Origin: Rhodobacter sp. NTK016B
Lineage (GTDB): Bacteria; Pseudomonadota; Alphaproteobacteria; Rhodobacterales; Rhodobacteraceae
Reading direction: 5' to 3'
Length of the DNA: 64,000 nt
NCBI RefSeq assembly: GCF_017303295.1
Contig: NZ_JAFKOK010000011.1
Span: forward strand, 152,020 to 216,019
In this document: positions 24,155-33,389 of the stretch, in pieces
Position numbering within the stretch: the first letter of the stretch is position 1
Layout: each line of letters opens with the position of its first letter
Notes under the pieces: generated by a model
The model's input: the letters and a program-made list of their open reading frames with translations, nothing else
Databases searched by the model: none
What the model was told of the DNA's origin: nothing
Position numbers and translations under genes: made by a program

Positions 24155-27100
24155 CTACCTAGCTTCAAAGATCACCGCTACGCGGCTCAAGATGTCCACG
24201 GGCTCCCCTTCAGACAGAACCCTGCACGCAGCAATCAGATCATCCATCCGAACGCGGATGGCGTCGCGCACGTCATCGGGTTGAGCGCAAAAGGCGCTGA
24301 AGATCGCATCAATGCCAAGGTAATCGGGGATTTCGCCGCCCGTTGCGCTGCGCTGGCTTACGGCTTCCTTTGCCTCGATCCAGAAGACATCCAGTTCGTG
24401 CGCCCAGGCTTCGGCTAGTTTTTCGAGCGCCGGCAGGGTTAGATCACCAAATTGCCCTCGGCCGCCGTCTGTCACTGTACGGCCGGTCAAGAAGCCTGCC
24501 AGGGAAGCCAGCAGGGAAACTGTGCGTGCCGGGCGGATATCCCAGTGTGTCAGTTGGCCGAGCGTGCCGCGCAAACGGTCCAGGGTTACGGTCACCTGAG
24601 CAAATTCAGGGCGAACGTCATGACGGCCGAGGCGGCGCGTTTCCGCATAGGCATCCGAGAGCAGTCGAGCTGCTTCTGTCTGATCTCCGATGATCTCCGC
24701 TCGCCCACCATCGTCGCGCACAGCCAGAAGGCGCGGAGGCAAGACTGTTGGGTCTTGAGGGCTGCCAGTACGCCCTCCAAGAAGCAGGATCGTGACGGGT
24801 TGCCGTGATGTAAGCAGGCACAGTTCTGCACCCCACAGGCCGCGCGGATTGGAGCTTTGCACACGTGCGAACACCTCGTGCGGCACTGACCGGCGTAGCC
24901 CCTCGATTTGATCGAAATAGTTTCCCGGCCGCAAAATCCTTGGCTTCTTGATCTGATCCAGAACCAGGTCCGTCAAATCTCCGGCCGCAAACTCGACCAG
25001 TTCCGAGGGCAGGTCATCCGCACCGACCCCAGACAGTAGGGCGATGCTGGCAACACGGGCGCGTGCCTTGTGATCGGACGACAGAACCAGGCCCGGCAGA
25101 TCGAAGGTGTGGTAGTGGATACGGGGGTTTGGGCTGTCGATCCTGTCGATCCGACCCAAGCCTTGGATCAGGCTTTTCACGTCTGACGTCACCCCAATAA
25201 TCCCAAGTGCTGGCGCAAGTTGGAGGTTGATCCCCTCCGCCATCTGAAAGGTCAGGAACATGGCCCGCGGCTTCATCCTATCGACGCGCTTCCCGTCGAT
25301 CCCGAAGTATTCCTGCGCTTCGGCCCCGGATCGAATGTGATGCATCTTTTTGCCCGGTTTGATCCGGGCACCTGGAGCGACCACATAGACCTCGGGACCT
25401 CGGCCTCGATGCCCCGCCAAAAGGCGCGCATATACCTCGAGAACGCCGACGCGTTCGGCGAGGAAGATCGCGTGACCGTGCTTACGCAGAATACCGCGCA
25501 TCACCTCGGCACGTGCCTCGTCGATGCTATCGAGGCTCGCATGGTTCAAAAGGCGCGTGATCCTGTCGCAAATCGGTGTCTGGGATTCTTCGACCTTGGA
25601 CGACATTTCCTCCGGCAGAACACCTTCAGGCAACGCCAGTTGGCGCATGTTTTGTCTTTCGGCGCGTCGCAGGTTCTCGCCGATTGAGGCGCGCCCTCGT
25701 TGGTCAGCTTCGCTGTCGCGTTCTCGCGCCCATTCTTCGCGCGCGAAGATGATTGATGCGCGGAGCAATGCTAAGAAATTACGTATGTGAATTCGTGACT
25801 TATCGTGAAACTTGATCTCTGTCTGGCCTGCGCGTTGCGGATCTGCGGAGACAAGGGTGATCCCAGTCGTGATGCATTCGGCCAGGGTCTTGATCCGCGC
25901 AATGATCTGGCGCTGCTGGTCGGTGAGCGCCGTATCTTCGCGATGACTGCGGGTGAGCGGGTAGACAAATGCACCGCTTTTTCTGTTGTCGCTTTCCCCT
26001 ATGCAGGCGCGCTGGCGGCGCACCACATAGGGCGCGAGGGCATCCGCCAGGCCTTCCTGCAACGCACTGATTTGCAGGCCATCTGCTTCAAGTTGGCGTT
26101 CGATGGCCGCGACTTCTTCCCTCAGGGTCTCTGCGCTGTGGAATAGGTCTTCCTGCACATTCTGCGCTTCGATGCGACGATTGATCTGATCCAGCTGCCG
26201 AACAAGTTCCCCCCGTGCGCGCACCTTGGCCATATGCTGGTTGATCTGATCTGTGATCACCGGCGGCACATAGATCGATGCGCGCTTTTCATGGAAAGCC
26301 AGCAGACCATCGAGCCCTTGGTTGCCCATCAGAGTTGCCGAAAGGCAAGCCGTCCAAATGGCCGGGCTTCGTTCGAACACCAGCGAGCGTGCAGAAGGCG
26401 CAAGATAACGAGAGCTTAGCCTGTGGCTTTCATCCACGATCATCGACGCGGAGGAACGGACGGCGCGGTTGATCTCATCCAACTCGGCGGCCTCGTCCTT
26501 TTTCTGGCGAGACAAGTGGCTGTGTTTGATCGGCTTGAAATTCGCGGGCGCGTTCGTCGTCCAGTTTTTCAGAACGCTGGCGGGGATCAAGGCGAGCGAA
26601 CCGAGGCGCTGTTGATCTGCCCGCTCACCCCAGGAAAAGACGGTCTGCGCGTGGCTGACCGGCAGCACGGTTGCCAGGTGCTTTCCGATGTCCGTTTTTC
26701 CTGCCCCAGTCGGGGCTTCGACGAAAGCAAAGCCATGTTCGTAGACGGTGCCCGCGGCTTCATAGACCAAGTCTGCTTGAAATGGTTGGGGCGGGCGACC
26801 TGCACTCGTGTTTCCAGCCACGCGCCAAGGGGTGAAGGTGGTGGCTTCGTGAACGGTCCGCGCGACCGCCTCCTCGGGTGTAACCAGCCGGATGAGCGAG
26901 CGCAGGATCTCCAACGCTGCTTCCGTCCAGTCGCGGCCCATCTCCCAGTATTGCTCTGCGGCAGCGCGCCTTGCATTGGCGACGTCCGGCCAAGCGTGGG
27001 CATCGTCCATGAATTCGAGGTTGCGGCGCAGGCCGTTGATCGAGAAATTCGCACTGCCCGATAGAGCAGAGCTTTCGCCGATAATCAGCTTTGCATGCAG

Positions 27101-27610
27101 CATGGGCGGTCTGCGACCCAGCTGTGCCTCAGTAAGCGCTGGATCGAAAGCGCGAAACTGGATGATACCTCGCTCGATCGCATCCATCGCGAGAACAGCG
27201 CGAAGGTCAGCCAAGTCGACAATTGACAGGCCCCGAGCACCGAGAAAATACTGGCGGGCTTCCTGCGCGACTGACCGCCCGCCACCCCCAAAATGTCGGC
27301 GGCCGTCCGTGTTCGATCCGAAAACGATACGGATGCTGCCCTCTGGCCGTTCAGCAAGATCATGGACGGCATCAAGCACGATTGTCAGGGAAGACAGGAA
27401 ATCTTGGTACCCGGTAACAATCAGGCAGCGCGGTTCCTGCAGCACGGATTTGACCAGGGTATGGACCGGGCGGGTCGCGTTGTCGCCCCATGCGTCGCGG
27501 CCCTCCGAAGGTGGGCCCTCTGACGCGTTCTCTTGCCGGTCACCATCGCCGGTCCGAGAGAAGAAGCGCGAGATCAGCCCCTGCCGCTCCATCTTTTCCC
27601 TTATGGCCAT
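24155..27610 (-). CDS. PLD-nuclease / superfamily 2 helicase fusion (1151 residues)
   Basis: A large protein. Residues 50-230 form a phospholipase-D-like nuclease domain with LHAKLIIGE (His172-x-Lys174) and GSANFSINGLRRN. An SF2 helicase follows: Walker A EAPTGAGKTDIG at residues 298-309, DESH box near 393, and motif VI as QGLGRIDRID near 810. Residues from about 950 to the end form an unassigned C-terminal domain. ATG 27610 is the longest start. ATG 27592 has the better ribosome site (AAGGGAAAAG). PLD-helicase fusions are common in anti-phage and restriction-like loci, which suits the setting. The next gene upstream is another PLD-helicase, 48 bases away. Confidence 0.88.
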   Translation of the reverse strand: MAIREKMERQGLISRFFSRTGDGDRQENASEGPPSEGRDAWGDNATRPVHTLVKSVLQEPRCLIVTGYQDFLSSLTIVLDAVHDLAERPEGSIRIVFGSNTDGRRHFGGGGRSVAQEARQYFLGARGLSIVDLADLRAVLAMDAIERGIIQFRAFDPALTEAQLGRRPPMLHAKLIIGESSALSGSANFSINGLRRNLEFMDDAHAWPDVANARRAAAEQYWEMGRDWTEAALEILRSLIRLVTPEEAVARTVHEATTFTPWRVAGNTSAGRPPQPFQADLVYEAAGTVYEHGFAFVEAPTGAGKTDIGKHLATVLPVSHAQTVFSWGERADQQRLGSLALIPASVLKNWTTNAPANFKPIKHSHLSRQKKDEAAELDEINRAVRSSASMIVDESHRLSSRYLAPSARSLVFERSPAIWTACLSATLMGNQGLDGLLAFHEKRASIYVPPVITDQINQHMAKVRARGELVRQLDQINRRIEAQNVQEDLFHSAETLREEVAAIERQLEADGLQISALQEGLADALAPYVVRRQRACIGESDNRKSGAFVYPLTRSHREDTALTDQQRQIIARIKTLAECITTGITLVSADPQRAGQTEIKFHDKSRIHIRNFLALLRASIIFAREEWARERDSEADQRGRASIGENLRRAERQNMRQLALPEGVLPEEMSSKVEESQTPICDRITRLLNHASLDSIDEARAEVMRGILRKHGHAIFLAERVGVLEVYARLLAGHRGRGPEVYVVAPGARIKPGKKMHHIRSGAEAQEYFGIDGKRVDRMKPRAMFLTFQMAEGINLQLAPALGIIGVTSDVKSLIQGLGRIDRIDSPNPRIHYHTFDLPGLVLSSDHKARARVASIALLSGVGADDLPSELVEFAAGDLTDLVLDQIKKPRILRPGNYFDQIEGLRRSVPHEVFARVQSSNPRGLWGAELCLLTSRQPVTILLLGGRTGSPQDPTVLPPRLLAVRDDGGRAEIIGDQTEAARLLSDAYAETRRLGRHDVRPEFAQVTVTLDRLRGTLGQLTHWDIRPARTVSLLASLAGFLTGRTVTDGGRGQFGDLTLPALEKLAEAWAHELDVFWIEAKEAVSQRSATGGEIPDYLGIDAIFSAFCAQPDDVRDAIRVRMDDLIAACRVLSEGEPVDILSRVAVIFEAR

Positions 27611-27658
27611 TTATCGATCGCCGTGCCGGCGACGGCTTGCGCTGCTAAACTCTGGCGA

Positions 27659-30508
27659 TCAATCATTATCTGGAATTCCAAGCTCTGCCCAAAGTGCGCG
27701 CGGGGCGGGAACCGGTAAATCCCAGGTCACTTCGATCGGTTTCTCCCCTTTCCAGTCGACAAACTTCGGCTGTCCGCAATAGATGAACGGATTGACCTTG
27801 CCGCTCACGATATTCCCGCGGCGAATGAACAGATGCACATCGTGCCCTTCGGTCCCGCTGATAATCCGACCGTGTTTGCCTTCTTGCCGCGTCTGGTTCT
27901 GGCTAAACCACTTGAGCCGCGACGCGCTGAGGAATTCGTTCGGGTATTTAAGTTCCTGTGTCGAGACATTGGCCAGAAGGATCATGATCTTCTTTTCCGG
28001 CAGTGCCTTCATCCCGGTCCGCCAGACATTCTGTTTGTATTCCTCACCAAAGAACGCCGCGATGTCAGGCACGTAGTAGCGCTGCCAAAGCTCCAGGGCC
28101 TGTGGCTTGCCGACAAAGGTCGAGGATGCTTCGGCTGCCTCGCGCACGATGGGTGTTTCCGCCAAGCGCCATTCGACCAACTCGCGCACCAGCGATTCCA
28201 GCTCGCCCGATGCGTCAGGGCGCGCTAGGCGCAGGCTTGCGCCGCTTTGGGCCAGGTGTGGGTTGAACGCGAGCTCTTCGGCTCCTTCGCTTGGTTGCCG
28301 TCCCGCTGCGATGTCGCGTAGGCCGGTCAAGGCGGCGCGAGACAGACCGCGGGGTCGCTCCATCTCGCGCAGCATCCGCCCATGAGTGGCAAAGGGCCGC
28401 TCGGGCACAGCATCCCCCATATCGCGGACGAAGTCGAACCAGCCGCCATGGCCCGATGCGCGGGGATCGAAGCCGTTGCGGAAGACTTCGACAGCCTTGG
28501 GACGGATGCCGTTCCGGTCCCGGAAGTCGACATAAAAGGCTTCAAGTTCCGCCGCGCCTTCCTTCGGGCGGAGCAGATTGCGCAGGATGTCGATGACCTG
28601 CAGCTCATAAGTGATCTCGCAGCCCTTCGGCATCTGGAACTCACCGGCCTGAAGCGCCTCTAGCTTGGTCGAGATCGAGCGATCCCCCGCGCCGGCCTGC
28701 AACAGGGTGGCAACCTTCGTCAGAAAGCTGCGATGGTTGCCGATATAGTCGATTACCTGAAGCACCTTGCCTTCGACACGGCGCAGGCCGCGGCCAAGCT
28801 GCTGCAGCCAGATTATCGCGCTTTCGGTAGGGCGCAGCATGAGCACGGTCCCGATCTCGGGCACGTCGACGCCTTCGTTGAACATGTCGACCGCGAACAG
28901 GATATCGATCTCGCCCCGACCAAGCGCAGCCAGAGAGCTTGCTCGCGGGGCGGAGCTTTGACCCGAGTGGACGGCAACAGCCCTCAGCCCGGCGGCGCGG
29001 AAATAATCCGCCATGTAGTCGGCATGGCGCATCGAACAGCAAAAGCCGATCGCGGGGCCGGTTGCGCGCTTGCGATACTGCTCCAGCGCATTCAGCGCCC
29101 TCGCCTCGGTCGCCAAGGCGGCGTCGAGAGCGGTTGGATCGAATTGGCCAGATCGCCAGGGGATCTGCGCGTAGTCGACATCGTCGGGCACACCGAAATA
29201 ATGAAACGGTGACAGATGCCCCGCATCGATCCCGCGAAACAGGTCGCATTGGTAAACAAGGTTTTCGCCGCATAGCCCCAGCAGGTCAGCCCCATCCCTC
29301 CGGTCGGGCGTGGCGGTCAGACCCAGCAGGAACCGAGGCGTGAAATGGGAGATCAGCTTTTGGTAGGTGCTGGCGGCGGCGTGGTGGAATTCATCAACAA
29401 CAATATAGTCGAAATGGTCGCGGTCGAATTGGCGCAGATGACCGATACGGCCCAACGTCTGGACCGAGGCAAAGAGGATTTCCGCATCCGCCACTTTCTC
29501 GGTACCTGTGTATCGGCCCAACTTGGCCTCTGGTCTTACCTTGCGAAAGGCCGCCATCGCCTGCGTCAGGATCTCATCGCGATGGGCCACGAAAAGGATG
29601 CGGCCCGCCTTGGCGCGGATCGTGTCGAAGGCGGCCAACCAGGTTTTGCCCAGGCCCGTCGCCAGCACGACCAAACCGGCGCGGTGGCCGTTCGATCGGC
29701 TCAGCGATAGGGCCTCCAGCGCCTCTTGCTGAATGGAATGCGGCTCTGGCGGTGGCCCTTCCTCGGCCACCACGCGGGCGGTGAACTCGGGCATCGGGCG
29801 CGTTCTGCGGCGTTTGGCATAAGCATCGATCCAGGCGGCTGTCAGGGGTTTTACCTCTGGGCGTGCAACCAGTTCTTCGAAAGCTGCGGCGACACTGTCA
29901 GCTGCATGTTCGGAATGCAGGTTCCACTCTACGCCCTCGGTCAGCGCCGACTGCGAAAGGTTCGAGCTGCCGACAATCGCTGCCCCTCGTGCATCTGCCG
30001 CGCGAAACAACCAGGCTTTGGGGTGGAAACTGAGACCGCCTGTTTCGAACACGAACAGTTCGGCCCCATCTAGGTCCAAAAGGCGGGCCAAGGCGGTTGG
30101 GTCGGTCGTGTCAAGGTAATCGCCGACCATTATCCTCAGCCGACCACCCCGCGCCAACAATTCACGGAACCAGGGTTCGAGCAGCGCCACACCGCTGTCC
30201 ATGGCAAAGGCAATGGCGAGATCGACGGACTGCGCCGTGTCCAGTCGTTCGGCAAGCAAAGGCAAAAGCGGGTCGCGCCCGCCGGTCGTCAGACGCGATC
30301 CGGACGCTTCCCTAAGATGGAAATGGTCATAGGCTGAAGAAGCGACAAAGCCCGGGGTCCCGCGCCCGAGTGCTGCGCCCACCTCGGCCAGCATCGCCAT
30401 CTGTTCCGGTCCGTTCAGTTCATCCCATGTCGCCACATGACGCGGCGCCGGGATCAACCCGGCCTCTCGGCGCAAACAGATTGGACAAGACAGGCGCGGG
30501 TCAGGCAC
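27659..30508 (-). CDS. PLD / DEAD-type helicase with DUF3427-like C-terminus (949 residues)
   Basis: The GTG start at 30508 follows AAGGATTTCT. Residues 1-68 hold a CPIC knuckle (Cys8, Cys11) and DHFHL (61-65), in an arrangement reminiscent of a short HIT-like domain (weak). Residues 85-230 form a PLD-type nuclease (FHPKAWLF, His162-x-Lys164, then GSSNLSQSALTEG). The helicase core has ATGLGKT (283-289), DEFHH (372-376), LTATPDRRDG and the motif VI QLGRGLRR. The last 150 residues match the DUF3427 type (HLFIRRGNIVSGKVNPFIYCG). It may restrict incoming DNA. The operon mate at 24155-27610 has a related plan. Confidence 0.88.
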   Translation of the reverse strand: MPDPRLSCPICLRREAGLIPAPRHVATWDELNGPEQMAMLAEVGAALGRGTPGFVASSAYDHFHLREASGSRLTTGGRDPLLPLLAERLDTAQSVDLAIAFAMDSGVALLEPWFRELLARGGRLRIMVGDYLDTTDPTALARLLDLDGAELFVFETGGLSFHPKAWLFRAADARGAAIVGSSNLSQSALTEGVEWNLHSEHAADSVAAAFEELVARPEVKPLTAAWIDAYAKRRRTRPMPEFTARVVAEEGPPPEPHSIQQEALEALSLSRSNGHRAGLVVLATGLGKTWLAAFDTIRAKAGRILFVAHRDEILTQAMAAFRKVRPEAKLGRYTGTEKVADAEILFASVQTLGRIGHLRQFDRDHFDYIVVDEFHHAAASTYQKLISHFTPRFLLGLTATPDRRDGADLLGLCGENLVYQCDLFRGIDAGHLSPFHYFGVPDDVDYAQIPWRSGQFDPTALDAALATEARALNALEQYRKRATGPAIGFCCSMRHADYMADYFRAAGLRAVAVHSGQSSAPRASSLAALGRGEIDILFAVDMFNEGVDVPEIGTVLMLRPTESAIIWLQQLGRGLRRVEGKVLQVIDYIGNHRSFLTKVATLLQAGAGDRSISTKLEALQAGEFQMPKGCEITYELQVIDILRNLLRPKEGAAELEAFYVDFRDRNGIRPKAVEVFRNGFDPRASGHGGWFDFVRDMGDAVPERPFATHGRMLREMERPRGLSRAALTGLRDIAAGRQPSEGAEELAFNPHLAQSGASLRLARPDASGELESLVRELVEWRLAETPIVREAAEASSTFVGKPQALELWQRYYVPDIAAFFGEEYKQNVWRTGMKALPEKKIMILLANVSTQELKYPNEFLSASRLKWFSQNQTRQEGKHGRIISGTEGHDVHLFIRRGNIVSGKVNPFIYCGQPKFVDWKGEKPIEVTWDLPVPAPRALWAELGIPDND

Positions 30509-30609
30509 AGAAATCCTTGGGATACAAAGCTACAGGATCATTGGACGGTATTGCACGGCACTTGTCCAGGCACTTGGTTTGGTTGAAGAAATCGGTTGGT
30601 GCATACGGA

Positions 30610-30906
30610 TCATCTGGAGATCCGGGCGAAGCGCGCCCGAAAAAACCGCTCCACCCCGACCGCCAACACAAAGGCCGGAGCACCAAGTACCAGCACAGCC
30701 GCAGACACCGCCGCCACGACCACCATCGCTCCGGCAGCAGCCCCAAGCACCATCACCAACACCCAGCTCGCCAGATAGGCCACCCCGCATAGCCCCACCG
30801 CCCGGATCACCGGATGCGTCAAGCGCGCCAGATCGCGCTGCATGCGCTCCACCATCGCCAGCTGGTGACGCTGCCACGCGTCGTTCTTCTCGATTTCCAT
30901 CATCAT
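30610..30906 (-). CDS. Small two-helix membrane protein coupled to a XRE regulator
   Basis: A 98-residue protein. A basic/amphipathic N-terminus (IEKNDAWQRHQLAMVERMQRD) is followed by two hydrophobic helices (AVGLCGVAYLASWVLVMVL and GAMVVVAAVSAAVLVLGAPA) and a basic tail. ATG 30906 overlaps the stop of the XRE gene (ATGA). The pair could be a regulator plus membrane toxin or a superinfection-type protein of the element. No family was recognised. Confidence 0.65.
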   Translation of the reverse strand: MMMEIEKNDAWQRHQLAMVERMQRDLARLTHPVIRAVGLCGVAYLASWVLVMVLGAAAGAMVVVAAVSAAVLVLGAPAFVLAVGVERFFRARFARISR

Positions 30907-31334
30907 TCTCTCAACAATTCGATCCAGGTGTGGACGTCGTCCATCGGGATTTCCTTCCCCTCGAGGAACGACCGGTACCAGCGCGCGACGATCGCGCCGC
31001 GCTTCTCGCTTTTCAGGCGGATGCCGGTCGCGCTGAGATGACGGTCCAGCGCCGTCTCGAACCCCTCAAGCGCCGCCAGATCATGGCCCGGGCGCACGGC
31101 CTCGACCCCCAACAGGATCCAGTTCAGGTCCACGCCGAACTGGCGGTGCATGTCGACCAGCGCCTCGACCGGGATCGAGCGTTTGCCGGTCTCGTAGCTT
31201 TGATACGCGCGCTGCGACATGCCGAGGGCTTCGGCCATCCGGGCCTGCGACAGGCCAAGCTCGTTGCGCGCGATCGCCATGCGCGCGCCGAGGCCGCCGA
31301 GGTAGGTATCCGGACGATTCACCATTCTTGACAT
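30903..31334 (-). CDS. XRE-family transcriptional regulator of element A
   Basis: A 143-residue protein from ATG 31334. The helix-turn-helix lies at residues 20-60 (NELGLSQARMAEALGMSQRA, then SYETGKRSIPVEALVDM), with a regulator-like C-terminal helical region. It is divergent from the excisionase-like genes at 31467-31943, which are just upstream of the integrase. It is probably the element's repressor controlling excision. Translation is coupled to the membrane protein downstream. Confidence 0.85.
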   Translation of the reverse strand: MSRMVNRPDTYLGGLGARMAIARNELGLSQARMAEALGMSQRAYQSYETGKRSIPVEALVDMHRQFGVDLNWILLGVEAVRPGHDLAALEGFETALDRHLSATGIRLKSEKRGAIVARWYRSFLEGKEIPMDDVHTWIELLRE

Positions 31335-31466
31335 CAATCAGCTTGCCATGAAGCATGAACGTATATAGGCGCACGTTTGTGCGTTAGTGCCTGCGTTTCA
31401 CCATCGAACCACGGCCAAGCACCGCATTCAATGCGTTTTCGTCCATTTGCAGGAAAGGAGAGGGGT

Positions 31467-31691
31467 TTGTCACAGGAAAAGCTGCTGTCGCCCAAGGAAC
31501 TTGGTGCCCTTGTGGGGCTTAGCACCGCGCAGATTCGTGCCTTGATGAACGACGGGCGGCTCGAATTCGTCGAGATCACGCCCAAGACCCGCCTGCTGAC
31601 CATGACGGGTTGGGAGCGGTTCCAGAAGCGCGCCACGAAGCTGCGCGGGGACGAGAGGGAGAGGGATGGTTCGGTGTCGAGTGTGAATTGA
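31467..31691 (+). CDS. Excisionase-like helix-turn-helix protein
   Basis: A 74-residue protein. TTG 31467 is chosen because AGGAAAGGAGAGGGG immediately precedes it and the homologous core begins MSQEKLLSPKELGALVGLST. ATG 31431 upstream in the same frame lacks a ribosome site. The LSPKELGALVGLSTAQIRALMNDGRL segment is a MerR/excisionase-type winged helix. It is followed by a second small DNA-binding gene and the integrase in a row. Confidence 0.65.
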   Translation: MSQEKLLSPKELGALVGLSTAQIRALMNDGRLEFVEITPKTRLLTMTGWERFQKRATKLRGDERERDGSVSSVN

Positions 31692-31706
31692 TCAGGGGGA
31701 GAGCCG

Positions 31707-31943
31707 ATGGGCACGACCAATCTCAACATCAGCGTGATCGACAAGCGCATGCTGAAGCAATCCGAAGCCGCCAGCTACACGGGCCTTGCCATCAAGCATT
31801 TCAAGGCCAGCTGCCCGGTCCGCCCGGTCGAGCTGTCACGCGGCACGCTGCTGTGGGACCGGCGCGACATCGACCGCTGGATCGACACGATGAAGGCCGA
31901 CCATGTCGAGATGACGCGCGACGACATCCTGGACCGGCTGTGA
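31707..31943 (+). CDS. Small DNA-binding protein, excisionase/AlpA-like
   Basis: A 78-residue protein with ATG 31707 after GGGGGAGAGCCG. The core reads LKQSEAASYTGLAIKHFKAS, then a strand pair ending in the ELSRGTLLWDRRDIDRWIDTM type typical of excisionase-like winged helices. Its TGA overlaps the integrase ATG (ATGA). It likely acts as recombination directionality factor for the neighbouring integrase. Confidence 0.7.
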   Translation: MGTTNLNISVIDKRMLKQSEAASYTGLAIKHFKASCPVRPVELSRGTLLWDRRDIDRWIDTMKADHVEMTRDDILDRL

Positions 31944-33042
31944 TGACCCATGTGCGCGTCAAGGGCTTCAAGATATTCAAGGATCGCCACGGCCGGATGC
32001 GCTGCTACCACCGCGCGACGGGGCACAAGATCGACCTGACAGAGGCACTGGCGGGATCGGCTGAGTTTCTGGCGCAATGCGAGACGATCCGCGCCATCGC
32101 CGTGGCGCAGAAGGAAAAAGGCCCTCGTGCTGGCACGCTTGGCGGGCTGATCAAGGGCTACTTCGAGACCGGGCATTTCGCCAATCTGGCCGAGACCACG
32201 CGCCGCGATTACCGCAAATGCGCCGATTTCCTCGCCCCCATCCGGGACACGCCAGTCCATATGATCGACACGCCGCTGATCGCAGGCATCCATGACAAGG
32301 CTGCGAAAAAGATCGGGTGGCGGCGGGCGAACATGGTCCGCACCTGCTGAGCGAGGTGTTCCGCCATGCCATCCCGCAGGGCCTGATCGCGGCGAACTAC
32401 GCCAAGGACGTGATCCCCAAGCGCCGCCCGCGCGACCGGGCCTATGCCAACCGGCCATGGAGCATCGAGGAGCGCGACGTCGTCCTGTCCCGCGCCAAAC
32501 CGCATGTACGGGTGGCGCTGGCGCTGATGATGAACACCGGGCTCGACCCGTCGGACGCGTTGAAGCTGCGCAAGGACCAGATCGACGGTGACACGATATG
32601 GGGCGTGCGGGGCAAGACGGGGGAGGAAGTGGCGATTCCCGTCAGCCCGACCTTGCAGGCAGCCCTCGACAGCATCCCCGCGCATGAGGCGGCTACCGTG
32701 CTGGCCAGTTCGCTAGGCGCGGCATGGACCTACAACGGTTTTTCGACCGTCTGGCATCGCTTCAAGACCGGGCTGGAGGAGGAAGGGCTGATCGCGCCGG
32801 GCCTGACGCTCAAGGGCCTGCGCCATACCGTTGCGACGACGCTGCGCGAGGCGGGGCTGGATGAGCGGCGCATCGCGGACCTGCTGGGACAGAAAACGCC
32901 ATCGATGGCGCGGCACTATTCGCGGTCGGCGAACCTTGCCGACAAGAACCGCGAGACGATGGCGACGCTGGAAAAAGAGAACGCGAGGCGGGCGAAGATT
33001 GTCAAACCTTCCGCCGAAAAGCGTCAAACCCGATCCGAGTAA
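31943..33042 (+). pseudogene. Tyrosine integrase of element A, frameshifted
   Basis: The gene starts at ATG 31943 with an N-terminal strand domain (VKGFKIFKDRHGRMRCYHR). The frame ends prematurely at TGA 32348-32350, and the downstream frame continues with LLSEVFRHAIPQGLIAANYA through the catalytic domain to 33042. One missing base near 32344 (ACCTGCTGAGC where ACCCTGCTGAGC would stay in frame) explains this. The full protein would be about 366 residues. The catalytic half has LKGLRHTVAT and the nucleophile in RHYSRSA. At the usual first Arg the motif reads TGLDPSD. Its position beside the repeat at 33087 is typical of an integrase. A sequencing error cannot be excluded. Confidence 0.85.
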
Positions 33043-33086
33043 GGACCAGACATGACCACAAAACCAAACTATTTCAGCTTGTTAAG

Positions 33087-33132
33087 TGGTGCCCGGGGGC
33101 GGAATCGAACCACCGACACGAGGATTTTCAAT
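33087..33132. repeat. Internal attachment-site repeat between the two elements
   Basis: 46 bases identical to 48349-48394 of tRNA-Phe (3' part including CCA), in the same orientation. It lies 44 bases downstream of the element A integrase and marks the junction between elements A and B. As at 12300, the tRNA 5' half is missing. Confidence 0.92.
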
Positions 33133-33389
33133 TAGCCTTGTGATCCGCGCGGGCTGTCTCAACTGCGCTCAACCCGTAACGTAGCCGATTGAAAACTCTG
33201 ATCATTGCGCTTGACAGATCGTCTCGATCTGTCTCATGCCGGGGCATTCAAGCTCACTGCTCCTGCTACCCAAGCGATACCCACATCCCGCGACAAGGAA
33301 TGCCTCGATCTAGCCGTCGCCAGGAAAACACTTTCGGTCTAAGGCAGCTAGTTGTGTCGGCACAGCGTTTTGGCAGGCAGCAAAAAAAT
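33133..33389. other. Non-coding left flank of element B
   Basis: 257 bases beside the attachment repeat without a supported gene. It contains a short inverted repeat GATCGTCTCGATC (33218-33230). Such flanks carry integrase arm sites in related elements, but none can be named here. Confidence 0.4.

Noticed and set aside
23868..24155. 95-codon minus-strand ORF after the helicase stop
   Set aside because: Starts at GTG with no good ribosome site, has a bland composition and an equally open antisense frame. Kept only as a doubtful entry.
25220..25687. Plus-strand ORF inside the PLD-helicase gene
   Set aside because: Antisense shadow. The opposite frame has consistent helicase motifs along its whole length.
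33087..33132. Possible second and third tRNA-Phe genes at 33087 and 12300
   Set aside because: Both copies lack the D-arm and 5' acceptor half, so they are att scars, not tRNA genes.
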